Positions 44,102-51,526 of a stretch of DNA of 64,000 nucleotides are shown in pieces (the stretch's first letter is position 1; each line of letters begins with the position of its first letter). The notes below the pieces were generated by a model. The model did not search any database, was not told the origin of the DNA, and saw only the letters and a program-made list of their open reading frames with translations. Both the position numbers and the translations under genes were made by a program. The DNA comes from Butyricimonas faecalis (lineage in GTDB: Bacteria; Bacteroidota; Bacteroidia; Bacteroidales; Marinifilaceae): contig NZ_CP032819.1 in the NCBI RefSeq assembly GCF_003991565.1, forward strand, positions 3,720,001-3,784,000, written 5' to 3'.

Positions 44102-44869
44102 ATGGCACCCAAGACAGAACAGAAGATATATGTAGGCATCGGGCTGGACTTCGAGACCGGAGGGCTGGACTGCCGTGAATGCGCCTGTACACAGATCGCC
44201 CTGCAAGCCGTCCGTTTCGACACATGGCAGGTATTCGACCGCTATCAGGCGTATATCGCCCCCTACGGGAAACAGGACGCGGGGCTTCCCCGACGCAAGG
44301 TGTTGCGTACCCGCCATGAACAGGCGAAAGAACCGGAATATGTCCCGATGAAGTACGAACAGACGGCATTGGACTATTCCGCCATTACCATGGAGATGCT
44401 GCGCACACAGGGTGTGGACATGAAGAAAGTCGCCGGAGAAGTCATCGCCTTCGCCAAACGCAGCACCCTCTCGAAGGGCTATCAGTGCAAGCCCGTGCTG
44501 GTCGGACAGAACATCGCTTTCGATATCGGATTCCTGCAACAGCTGATGAACTATGCCGGACTGGCCGCCGAGTTTGAAAAGACCTTTTCCGGTACCAAGG
44601 ACTATTACGGCAACTTCCAGCCGCACTACATCGACACGCTTGTCATGGGACGGTTGGCTTTTGTCGCTGATCCGGAGGTTACTTCGTATAAACTGGAACT
44701 GGTAGCCTCAAAATTGGGGGTGGAACTGGACGATGCCCACGATGCGGCTGCGGATGTGACGGCCACGCTTGACATCCTGGGGGTCTATACCTCCCGTCTG
44801 CGCCAGACGGAAGGAGCGGCAATCGCTACACAGAAGAAAGAGAAAACCCGTAAATATTTCAAGATATGA
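44102..44869 (+). CDS. DnaQ-like 3'-5' exonuclease
   Basis: 255 residues. Exo I is GLDFETGGLDC (Asp16, Glu18), Exo II lies in VGQNIAFDIGFLQQL (Asp near 141), and Exo III is HDAAADVTATL near 220-230, a full DEDDh set. This is a stand-alone proofreading subunit starting 6 bases after the polymerase C-part and ending in an ATGA overlap with the next gene. The basic C-terminus KKEKTRKYFKI may bind DNA or the polymerase. Confidence 0.85.
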   Translation: MAPKTEQKIYVGIGLDFETGGLDCRECACTQIALQAVRFDTWQVFDRYQAYIAPYGKQDAGLPRRKVLRTRHEQAKEPEYVPMKYEQTALDYSAITMEMLRTQGVDMKKVAGEVIAFAKRSTLSKGYQCKPVLVGQNIAFDIGFLQQLMNYAGLAAEFEKTFSGTKDYYGNFQPHYIDTLVMGRLAFVADPEVTSYKLELVASKLGVELDDAHDAAADVTATLDILGVYTSRLRQTEGAAIATQKKEKTRKYFKI

Positions 44870-45225
44870 GTATGGACACGAATAAGGAAGCCCAAGGCAT
44901 TGACCGGGAACAGATTCCCGAGACCATTACATTCCGTACGGCGGACCGGATGACCTACGGGGCGCTGGGCTATGACGGGAACGAACTGATGGCGTTCATA
45001 TCGGGCTACGACCTGGAAATCAAGTTCAACCTGCGGCTCATCAACTCGCTAGCGGATGCGGAGGCGTGTGCCGATGCGTTGGCCCAGGTATTCTATGACG
45101 CATTAATGGAGCAGTTGCTCAATGAAAAGGCGGATTTTGTAAAACCTCCGGGATACAAACCCGCTACTCTTTCAGAAAAGGAAGGAAGAACCGATGTCAG
45201 ACAAGATAACGAACACGCAGGATAG
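44866..45225 (+). CDS. Phage protein of unknown function
   Basis: 119 residues from an ATG that overlaps the exonuclease stop. It contains an RTADRMTYGALGYDGNELMAF segment, a helical part with SLADAEACADALAQVFYDALMEQLL, and a basic/hydrophilic tail. It has no signal peptide and no known motif. It overlaps the terminase-like gene by 32 bases, so it is part of the same transcript. A DNA-packaging or lysis partner is possible on context alone. Confidence 0.5.
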   Translation: MSMDTNKEAQGIDREQIPETITFRTADRMTYGALGYDGNELMAFISGYDLEIKFNLRLINSLADAEACADALAQVFYDALMEQLLNEKADFVKPPGYKPATLSEKEGRTDVRQDNEHAG

Positions 45226-45715
45226 GCCGGAAGAGAAACCGCTCACAGAACAGGAGCTGCAATTCTGCAACCTCTATGTGAACGGCGGGCTGGAATATGC
45301 CGGACGGCCGAAAAAATGCTTTGTGGAGGTATTCGGTAAGGATACGGTGAAGAATCCGTATGCTTCAGCCAATTACCTGATGAACAAACCGCATGTGCTG
45401 GCACATATCAAGGCATTACTCTCCTCGGAACGGTTCGAGATGGAGACGATGGCCGTAAAGTTGCAGGTGACCGAGACCCTCAAGGCCGTCATGGACGAGA
45501 CGGCCACTTCGGACTATACCGACCGTTTCGGAGTGCCGCTCTCTCCGGCACCGCTCAGGGCCGTATCGGTCAATGCCGCCAAGGCACTGATGGATATCTT
45601 CCCCATCAGGCACAAGGAGGAGAACCGCCTGCGTATCGAAGGCAGCGACGGCAATGTTATCTTCAATGTAATCGTACCCCAAAATCCTGTAAAAGATGGC
45701 GAAGCGGAAACGTAA
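45194..45715 (+). CDS. Probable phage terminase small subunit
   Basis: 173 residues. The opening PLTEQELQFCNLYVNGG, then GKDTVKNPYASANYLMNKPHVLAHIKALL, follows the terminase small-subunit pattern (LTxKQxxFxxxYxxxGNAxxAAxxAG...) with helical HTH-like segments, and the C-terminal part HKEENRLRIEGSDGNVIFNVIVP would bind the large subunit or portal. It stands at the right end of the replication module rather than beside head genes, so the phage map may be circularly permuted with packaging starting here. No large terminase is in the window. Confidence 0.6.
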   Translation: MSDKITNTQDRPEEKPLTEQELQFCNLYVNGGLEYAGRPKKCFVEVFGKDTVKNPYASANYLMNKPHVLAHIKALLSSERFEMETMAVKLQVTETLKAVMDETATSDYTDRFGVPLSPAPLRAVSVNAAKALMDIFPIRHKEENRLRIEGSDGNVIFNVIVPQNPVKDGEAET

Positions 45716-45854
45716 AATCACTAAGGAAGAAATCGCCTGGTGGGTCTATCTGGCGATGATGATCGCGCTTGTCATCTATGGGTTCCGGGATAGTGCGGCA
45801 GCCGAGGCTCTGCTGAGGGCTATCAGGGACGCATTCTCACTTTTAATGGAATAA
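45696..45854 (+). CDS. Small membrane protein, holin candidate
   Basis: 52 residues from the ATG at 45696, which overlaps the terminase gene by 20 bases. It starts with a basic segment (MAKRKRKITKEE), then one membrane-spanning helix (AWWVYLAMMIALVIYGF) and a short amphipathic C-terminus. Small basic N-in or N-out proteins of this size near spanin-like genes are often holins or holin antagonists. No sequence family is visible. Confidence 0.45.
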   Translation: MAKRKRKITKEEIAWWVYLAMMIALVIYGFRDSAAAEALLRAIRDAFSLLME

Positions 45855-45857
45855 GAT

Positions 45858-46157
45858 ATGGAACAACTCAAAGAATTTGTAATGAAGTACTTCAAGATCA
45901 TTGTCGTGGTACTCTCGTTCTCGCTGACACTGTACATACAGCATGTCAACAACACCGCCCAAATTGCAGAACTGGAAACCAAATGTATCGGTTTGGAAGT
46001 GGAAATCAAGAACCAGTATGACCGTATCAACGCCATGAAGCTGGACAAGTCCGTGTTCGAGGCAACCATGATGCAGCTCAACACGGTACAGAATGACCTG
46101 CACGAAATCCGTGCCGATATCCGTGAACTTCTCAAATGTCAGGGAACGCACAAGTAA
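45858..46157 (+). CDS. Membrane-anchored coiled-coil protein
   Basis: 99 residues: a hydrophobic segment at 12-30 (KIIVVVLSFSLTLYIQHV) and then a long heptad-type coil (IAELETKCIGLEVEIKNQYDRINAM, IRELLKC). The layout suits an inner-membrane lysis protein or i-spanin-like factor. It starts 3 bases after the small holin candidate. It may pair with the similar protein at 46379. Confidence 0.5.
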   Translation: MEQLKEFVMKYFKIIVVVLSFSLTLYIQHVNNTAQIAELETKCIGLEVEIKNQYDRINAMKLDKSVFEATMMQLNTVQNDLHEIRADIRELLKCQGTHK

Positions 46158-46179
46158 AAACATCGTGGAAAGACCAGTT

Positions 46180-46386
46180 ATGAAAAAGAATGCATACGTT
46201 ACCATCATCGCTTCGCCTGAACTCTCCGAAATGAGGTTGGACGAACTGGTCGGCCGCCGTGGACTGGTCGTTGAAGACCTCCCGCAGAACCGAAAAAAGA
46301 ACCGGGGCGGCCTTGTATTGTTGGAAGAAATCTATATGGATGAATTTCTGTGGTTCATCCCCGAAGAATCAGTATCATATGAGTAG
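46180..46386 (+). CDS. Small soluble phage protein
   Basis: 68 residues from MKKNAYVTIIASPELSEMRLDELV. The open frame extends upstream to 46093 over the preceding gene, so this ATG is preferred. It has basic central and acidic C-terminal parts (LVLLEEIYMDEFLWFIPEE). It overlaps the spanin-like gene by 8 bases. The function is unknown. Confidence 0.4.
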   Translation: MKKNAYVTIIASPELSEMRLDELVGRRGLVVEDLPQNRKKNRGGLVLLEEIYMDEFLWFIPEESVSYE

Positions 46387-46972
46387 ATTAAACAGAATAC
46401 TTCTGGCAACGGTGTTGCTGCTCTGTAGCATCCTCTGGCTGCAGCACCGGAGGACAATACGCCTCACGGAAGAACGCGACCGATTCCGCATGAACAGCAC
46501 CGCACTGCTTTCCGATGTGAAGCGGATGCAGATCGATTCAGCGACGATGGTCCTCGATGCCAAGGCATTGCGGCTGACTATAGATGAGTATAAAGAGTTC
46601 CGTGCCAAGGATGCCGAGACCATCGAAAGGCTAGGCGTGAAAATCAGGAACCTCGAAGCGGCTGCACGGCATGAAGTCGAAGTGAAAGCCCCGATAGATG
46701 CCGCCATCCGCGACACGCTCATTATCCGTGATACCGTTCCACTGCTGCGGCAGAAGGTGGAGATGGTTACACCGTATATCCAACTTACCGGGTTGATCGA
46801 GAACAAACGGCTCAAAGGCGACATCAAAGTTCCGGTAACCCTCAATCAGGCGGTTTGGGTAGAATACAAGGGATGGTGGTTCTGGAAGCGTGTAAAGGCT
46901 ATCCATCAGTCCATTTCCAGTGACAACCCGTATGTGGAAATCAGGTATTCGGAATATATACGCATACAGTGA
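46379..46972 (+). CDS. Membrane/coiled-coil phage protein, Rz-like (spanin) candidate
   Basis: 197 residues from the ATG at 46379. An N-terminal membrane helix (ILLATVLLLCSILWLQ) is followed by a coiled coil to about residue 100 (LTEERDRFRMNSTALLSDVK, IERLGVKIRNLEAAARHEVE), then a beta-rich domain ending WWFWKRVKAIHQSISSDNPYVEIRYSEYIRI, a pattern of conserved Bacteroidales prophage proteins near lysis genes. A terminator at 46998-47035 ends the phage transcript. Confidence 0.6.
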   Translation: MSRLNRILLATVLLLCSILWLQHRRTIRLTEERDRFRMNSTALLSDVKRMQIDSATMVLDAKALRLTIDEYKEFRAKDAETIERLGVKIRNLEAAARHEVEVKAPIDAAIRDTLIIRDTVPLLRQKVEMVTPYIQLTGLIENKRLKGDIKVPVTLNQAVWVEYKGWWFWKRVKAIHQSISSDNPYVEIRYSEYIRIQ

Positions 46973-46997
46973 AAGAACATGTGTCTTTTATATGTGA

Positions 46998-47035
46998 AAA
47001 GTTCCTGTGACGTCGGTGCGCCAAGGGACTTTTTG
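46998..47035 (+). terminator. Terminator at the right end of the phage genes
   Basis: AAAAGTTCC (46998-47006) pairs with GGGACTTTT (47026-47034, one mismatch) and is followed by further T's. It separates the phage genes from the recombinase gene and could mark the right edge of the prophage. Confidence 0.6.
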
Positions 47036-47125
47036 CTTTTAAATGTGTTAAAGGCAGATGAATATTCATGCAATGGTTTCCCCGGGATTAGTTTTCAGGT
47101 GAAAAATTAAATAACAGATATATTC

Positions 47126-48334
47126 ATGGCAACAATAAAAGTTAAATTCCGGGCCTCTTCCGTCGAGATGAAGGAAGGCTCGCTCTACTATCAAGTGATT
47201 CACAACCGTCTGGCAAGACAAGTGCATACCGGCTACAAGCTTTTTCCCTCGGAATGGGATGCCGGCATTTCCGAGATCGTGATGGATTCCGGCACGGAAG
47301 GGGGGCGCAGGAATTACCTGCTCTCCGTGAAGACCGCCTTGGCAGATGACTTGTCCCGTTTCAGAAGCATCATCGCACGGCTCGAACGTTCCGACGTAAT
47401 GTATACCGCCGACAAGGTGGTGGAACTGTTTTCCTCCCCGGCTGACTGCGGCGGGTTTGTCTCTTTTGCACGGCAGCTCATAAAGGAGTTGAAACAGATA
47501 GGGAAAAGGCGTACGGCTGAGACGTATACGACCGTGCTGAACAGTTTCCTGCGGTTTCGTGGCGAACGTGACCTTCTGTTCGGGGAGGTGGACTCCAACC
47601 TGATGGTGGAATACGAGACCTTTCTGAAAGGGTGCGACGTTTGCCCGAACTCCTCCTCTTTTTACATGCGTAACCTGCGTGCCATTTACAACCGTGCGGT
47701 GGAACGGGAACTGACCGTGCAGCGTTACCCGTTCAGGCATGTCTACACGGGCGTGGACAAAACGGTCAAACGCGCCGTTCCGCTGAAAGTGATCCGCCAG
47801 ATACGGGATCTGGACCTGACACTCAGTCCCATGCTGGATTACGCGAAAGACCTGTTCCTTTTCTCTTTCTATACAAGGGGAATGTCATTTGTGGATATGG
47901 CTTACCTGAAAAAGAAAGATTTACAGAATGGAGTTCTGGCCTACCGTCGCCAGAAGACGGGACAACAGCTCTTTATCAGGTGGGAGAAGCCCATGCAGGA
48001 GATCATCGACAAGTACGACACGTCCGGGACTCCTTATCTGTTGCCGATCATACGGGACATGAAAGAGGATGCCCGAAAACAATACAAGAGCGAGGCGCAT
48101 CGGGAAAATCAGAGTTTGAAGAAAATCGGTAAACTTTTGGGGTTGGCCATACCACTGACGAGCTATGTGGCCCGCCATAGCTGGGCAAGTATCGCCAAAA
48201 GCAAGAATATTCCTATCGCTACCATCAGCGAGGCGATGGGACACGATTCCGAGAACACCACCCGTATCTATCTCGCTTCACTCGACACTACGGTGGTGGA
48301 CAAGGCGAACAGTTTGATTCTGAAATCACTGTAA
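47126..48334 (+). CDS. Tyrosine site-specific recombinase (fimbrial invertase or phage integrase)
   Basis: 402 residues. An N-terminal Arm-type domain (MATIKVKFRASSVEMKEGSL) and SAM-like core-binding region come first. The catalytic domain has the Arg in FYTRGMSFVDMAYL (about 252), a His-x-x-Arg box YVARHSWASIA (about 349) and the Tyr in ENTTRIYLASLD (about 382). This is a Bacteroidetes-type tyrosine recombinase. Such enzymes often sit just upstream of fimbrial operons and flip their promoters. Downstream are two sets of inverted repeats, which supports an invertase. A phage integrase remains possible because it also lies at the prophage edge. Confidence 0.85.
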   Translation: MATIKVKFRASSVEMKEGSLYYQVIHNRLARQVHTGYKLFPSEWDAGISEIVMDSGTEGGRRNYLLSVKTALADDLSRFRSIIARLERSDVMYTADKVVELFSSPADCGGFVSFARQLIKELKQIGKRRTAETYTTVLNSFLRFRGERDLLFGEVDSNLMVEYETFLKGCDVCPNSSSFYMRNLRAIYNRAVERELTVQRYPFRHVYTGVDKTVKRAVPLKVIRQIRDLDLTLSPMLDYAKDLFLFSFYTRGMSFVDMAYLKKKDLQNGVLAYRRQKTGQQLFIRWEKPMQEIIDKYDTSGTPYLLPIIRDMKEDARKQYKSEAHRENQSLKKIGKLLGLAIPLTSYVARHSWASIAKSKNIPIATISEAMGHDSENTTRIYLASLDTTVVDKANSLILKSL

Positions 48335-48697
48335 TAGAAAATCGCGTAAGTGCATCCGTTTATATGGCCATTAAACCGTTCTTTGACCAAGTTCGGTTTA
48401 TGGCATACCTTATATCTTTAAAATTCATGTGCAAGAATTTTGTTTTCAGCCTTTTATATATCATTCAGATGGGTATGATCCGGCAGATTGATTTCTCCGG
48501 CGGTGTTTCCGTTTACGACCGGTTGCACCGGAAACGCGTCATCCCGTTATAACACGCCCCGGACAGAACGGCCCTTCCATTTCTACAGGTACCGGCAGGA
48601 CAGACCCATGTTGTGCGATATCACCGGATAACGGACAAATCCCGCCCGCAAATTTTTTACACCGTTAAGCGATAGATACATACAAAAAATCGGATGA

Positions 48698-48713
48698 TTT
48701 CTTTTGAAGAGAA
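48698..48713 (-). repeat. Invertible segment 1, left inverted repeat
   Basis: The 14 bases at 48700-48713 are the exact reverse complement of TTCTCTTCAAAAGA at 48882-48895. The central spacer reads TCAAA (in the - orientation), the same as the right copy, so recombination between them would invert the segment of about 170 bp. Confidence 0.65.
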
Positions 48714-48727
48714 GTTCTAAACAACTA

Positions 48728-48757
48728 CAAAAATACGAAAATTATTGAGAATGACAA
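48728..48757 (-). promoter_or_regulatory. Promoter inside invertible segment 1, pointing away from the fimbrial operon (OFF)
   Basis: On the - strand a -33 TTG (48755-48757 on +) is 19 bases from TATTTTTG (48728-48735), a perfect TAnnTTTG -7 box. It points left, towards the recombinase. Inversion would point it at the fimbrial genes. Confidence 0.5.
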
Positions 48758-48880
48758 TGAAAGCAGCCGGAATAATTGCCTTGTCGTGCAAAAAAAGTTG
48801 TGCGACAAGAAGAATATGTTGAGCCAATTAACGCTATTTTCAGTGTACGTCGCTGATATATAGATGATTGTATAAATAAA

Positions 48881-48899
48881 TTTCTCTTCAAAAGAGAAA
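48881..48899 (+). repeat. Invertible segment 1, right inverted repeat
   Basis: TTTCTCTTCAAAAGAGAAA: 7-base arms TTTCTCT/AGAGAAA around the spacer TCAAA, the structure of a tyrosine-recombinase core site. Partner at 48698-48713. Confidence 0.65.
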
Positions 48900-49057
48900 T
48901 GCGACAGGTTGATCGGCAAAGACGAATAGTTGGAACAGACAACCGTTAAAAAGAGTCTTTGTCATGACTGGCTAAAAGAAAAAGGCAGGCAATATGGAAA
49001 GAAATAATAAGTGCAAATGACTCTTGAGCGACATGAAAAGTGTTGAGTGAAAAAACG

Positions 49058-49077
49058 TTTCTCTCTTTAAGAGAAAT
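49058..49077 (+). repeat. Invertible segment 2, left inverted repeat
   Basis: TTTCTCTCTTTAAGAGAAAT is the perfect 20-base reverse complement of 49252-49271. Arms TTTCTCT/AGAGAAA, spacer CTTTA. Confidence 0.8.
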
Positions 49078-49251
49078 GACTACGCTTCGAAGATACGAAA
49101 AATCCCTCAAACGGCTATAAAATCAGCCATGTTTTTTTTCAGTTATTTGCATCTTATCTCTTTTCCACAACAAGCATTGAGCTTTTGCCTTTCCTCTTAA
49201 AATTATTAATAGTTGAATATCAGCTAATTACAAGCAGAACCAACCTTTTGT

Positions 49252-49271
49252 ATTTCTCTTAAAGAGAGAAA
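49252..49271 (-). repeat. Invertible segment 2, right inverted repeat
   Basis: Perfect 20-base inverted partner of 49058-49077. It lies about 125 bases ahead of the first fimbrial gene. The 174-bp segment between has a TTTG at 49184-49187, 20 bases before a weak -7 AATAGTTG (49208-49215) on the + strand, so it may be in the ON orientation, but the promoter is not well supported. Confidence 0.8.
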
Positions 49272-49395
49272 TATAAATCGTGTGCGGGGTATTTCCCTCT
49301 AAAAAATGAAAAAAAACACGGGACCACAGTCCCCATGATTGATAACAAAGTGCCGGCTTTGCCGGTTCAAATGAGATAACAAGAAGAAGGAAAAT

Positions 49396-49971
49396 ATGAA
49401 AAAACTGATCCTCGGTGTTTTCCTTGCCGTCTGCTGGTGTACAGGCACCGCCAACGCGCAGGATATAGCAGCAAAGACCAATCTGCTGTATTGGTCAACC
49501 ACAACGCCCAACTTGAGTCTGGAATTTGGGTTGGGTCAACGCACAACCCTCGACCTCACGGGTGCCTACAACCCGTGGACGCTGAATAAGGACAAGAACA
49601 AGAAAATCAAGCACTGGCTGGTGATGCCGGAGTTCCGCTACTGGCTCTGTGAACGCTATAACGGCCACTTCTTCGGTCTGCACAGCGGCTACGCCTTCTA
49701 CAACATCAGCGGCGTGAGAATCCCTTTCCAAAGCAAATCCACCAAGGACCACCGTTACCAGGGCTGGGCCACGGGCGTCGGGCTTTCATACGGCTACTCG
49801 TGGATTCTGGGCAAGCGTTGGAACCTCGAAGCCACGATCGGTCTGGGCTACATCTACACGAATTACGACAAGTACGAGTGCGCCACCTGCGGAAAGTTCA
49901 AGGGCAGTCAGAATAAACACTACTTTGGCCCGACCAAGGCGGGCATCTCTCTGATATACATAATCAAATAA
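49396..49971 (+). CDS. DUF3575 outer-membrane beta-barrel-like protein
   Basis: 191 residues with a cleavable signal (MKKLILGVFLAVCWCTGTANA). The family pattern is clear: AAKTNLLYWSTTTPNLSLEFG, LGQRTTLDLTGAYNPW, HWLVMPEFRYWLCERYNGHFFG and a final short-strand GPTKAGISLIYIIK. Such proteins are often the first gene of Bacteroidetes fimbrial operons and may form a small barrel or assembly factor. It follows the invertible region and precedes the DUF3868/OmpA gene by 13 bases. Confidence 0.8.
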   Translation: MKKLILGVFLAVCWCTGTANAQDIAAKTNLLYWSTTTPNLSLEFGLGQRTTLDLTGAYNPWTLNKDKNKKIKHWLVMPEFRYWLCERYNGHFFGLHSGYAFYNISGVRIPFQSKSTKDHRYQGWATGVGLSYGYSWILGKRWNLEATIGLGYIYTNYDKYECATCGKFKGSQNKHYFGPTKAGISLIYIIK

Positions 49972-49984
49972 CAAGGAAACGACT

Positions 49985-51466
49985 ATGAGACGCTTATATA
50001 TCATACTATTGTTGATACTGGCAGGTAGCCCCGTGATGCTGCATGCCGAGAACGAAACCAGTTACCTGCCCTCGATCGGAATCCGTCAGGGAGGTGTCGT
50101 CAAGCGGGACCGCTCGGTCGAGCTGACGATGTCCGTGGATTTGAGCAAGGCCAAAATCCGCACGCAGCACACCGTGGCGCTGACGCCCGTGCTCGTGTCG
50201 GCGGACGGCAACCGGGAAATCGCCTTTCCCCCGATTGTCATCGACGGCAAGACCCGCCACAAGGTCTATTTGAGGGCGCAACGCCTCGAAAGCGTGGAAC
50301 TCCCGCCTTTTCACAACGATTCATCACAGGTTATCATACGTCACGGCGGCAAGAACCAACAGTATGACTATGCGGCCTCCGTCCCCTACGAGCGATGGAT
50401 GCTCGACGGACGGGTCGAGATCCGCGAGGAGGTACACGGCTGCACCAACTGCGGCGAGGGTAAGGCCGAGCAAGGTCTGTGGAGTGGCATACTGCCCACC
50501 TTTATCCCGGATTACCGTCTCGATTCCATAGCCCCGGAACCCGAACCGGTGAAGGTACGTGCCGAGACCCGTACCGCACGGTTGCAGTTCCGGCAGGACA
50601 GTTACAAGATACTGCCCGGGTTCAAGGATAACCGTGCCGAATTGGACACCGTTTCCAACTCCATCGAACTGGTAAAGAAGAATACCGATGTCAAGATTAT
50701 CGGCATCTACATCACCGGTTACGCCTCTCCCGAGGGCAGCATGGCGCACAACATGACCCTTTCCGAGAACCGCGCCAAGGCACTGGCCGACTATATCCGT
50801 CGTCACGACGGCATATCGCCCGACATGCTCCACGTGGACTGGAAAGGTGAGGACTGGGAAGGCTTCATCCGTACGCTCGGCGACTTCCCGAACCTGCTCA
50901 AGCGCGACGAGGTATATGAGGTCATCGAACGCTATCCCGACGAACGGGACTTCTGCGAGTTACAGCTCCAGAAACTCGTACCGCCGACCATTTACCTCAG
51001 GCTGCTCACCGAGATATACCCCGCATTGCGCCGCAACGAGTACCGCATCGAGTATAACGTGCGCAACTTCAACCTCGAAGAGGCGCGCCGCATGGTCGAT
51101 GAGCGTCCCGATCTCTTGAGCCTGTCGGAAATGTACAAGGTGGCCGGCTCCTACGGGAAAGGCACGCCCGAGTACGACAAGGTGATGGCCACCGCAGTAC
51201 GCTATTTTCCGACATCGCCCGCCGCGCTCAACGAGAATGCCGTGAATGCCATCTCCCGTGAGGAGTACGCCAGGGCGGTGGAGCTGCTCGAAAAGTCGGA
51301 AGTCACCGCGAAATCTGCCGGGTTGCTGACTACGCTCGGCGTGGCATACGCCGAAGCGGGACTGTATGACAAGGCCGAAGACGCTTTCCGGCGTGCCGCG
51401 GAGGCCGGTTCCGAGACGGCCCGGCATAACCTCGAAGAGGTGCGGCAGGTCATTGACCAGTTATAG
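49985..51466 (+). CDS. DUF3868 / OmpA-like periplasmic protein of fimbrial operon
   Basis: 493 residues. A signal peptide (MRRLYIILLLILAGSPVMLHA) is followed by a DUF3868 beta domain (LPSIGIRQGGVVKRDRSVEL), then an OmpA-like peptidoglycan-binding segment (VKIIGIYITGYASPEGS, LSENRAKALADYI, about 236-270) and C-terminal TPR-like repeats (EYARAVELLEKSE, YDKAEDAFRRAAEAGSE). It would tether the fimbrial assembly apparatus to the cell wall. Gap to the DUF3575 gene is 13 bases. Confidence 0.8.
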   Translation: MRRLYIILLLILAGSPVMLHAENETSYLPSIGIRQGGVVKRDRSVELTMSVDLSKAKIRTQHTVALTPVLVSADGNREIAFPPIVIDGKTRHKVYLRAQRLESVELPPFHNDSSQVIIRHGGKNQQYDYAASVPYERWMLDGRVEIREEVHGCTNCGEGKAEQGLWSGILPTFIPDYRLDSIAPEPEPVKVRAETRTARLQFRQDSYKILPGFKDNRAELDTVSNSIELVKKNTDVKIIGIYITGYASPEGSMAHNMTLSENRAKALADYIRRHDGISPDMLHVDWKGEDWEGFIRTLGDFPNLLKRDEVYEVIERYPDERDFCELQLQKLVPPTIYLRLLTEIYPALRRNEYRIEYNVRNFNLEEARRMVDERPDLLSLSEMYKVAGSYGKGTPEYDKVMATAVRYFPTSPAALNENAVNAISREEYARAVELLEKSEVTAKSAGLLTTLGVAYAEAGLYDKAEDAFRRAAEAGSETARHNLEEVRQVIDQL

Positions 51467-51526
51467 ACGAAAACCATAAACGAGAAGATATAAAACCCAT
51501 TTTATTAATTTTTAAACAACAAAAAG

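Larger units (their letters stand above)
1..46972 (+). mobile_element. Large tailed phage / prophage region (left end outside window; interrupted by a B12 locus)
   Basis: Every recognisable phage-type gene from the window start to about 46972 lies on the + strand, usually with 4-35 base overlaps. Tail fibre and baseplate-like genes come first, then a recombination and replication module, then a probable terminase small subunit and membrane/coiled-coil genes like a lysis cassette. No portal, capsid or large terminase is in view, so the structural module must begin to the left. Bacterial fimbrial genes follow directly on the right, so a prophage is more likely than a free phage. I found no att core. 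The B12 locus at about 5302-17196 is foreign to the phage. Confidence 0.7.
48335..49395. other. Intergenic switch region upstream of fimbrial operon
   Basis: About 1 kb with no credible gene, A+T-rich from 48660 on. It holds two pairs of inverted repeats (48698-48713/48881-48899 and 49058-49077/49252-49271), a promoter-like pair in the first segment, an inverted repeat CTTGTCG/CGACAAG near 48780-48810, and, after the last repeat, two small hairpins (49320-49333 and 49353-49365) in the leader of the fimbrial mRNA. A 62-residue frame at 48364 is not convincing. Confidence 0.7.

Noticed and set aside
48364..48552. A 62-residue gene after the recombinase
   Set aside because: No family features, low-complexity hydrophobic sequence and no partner. 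Probably chance.
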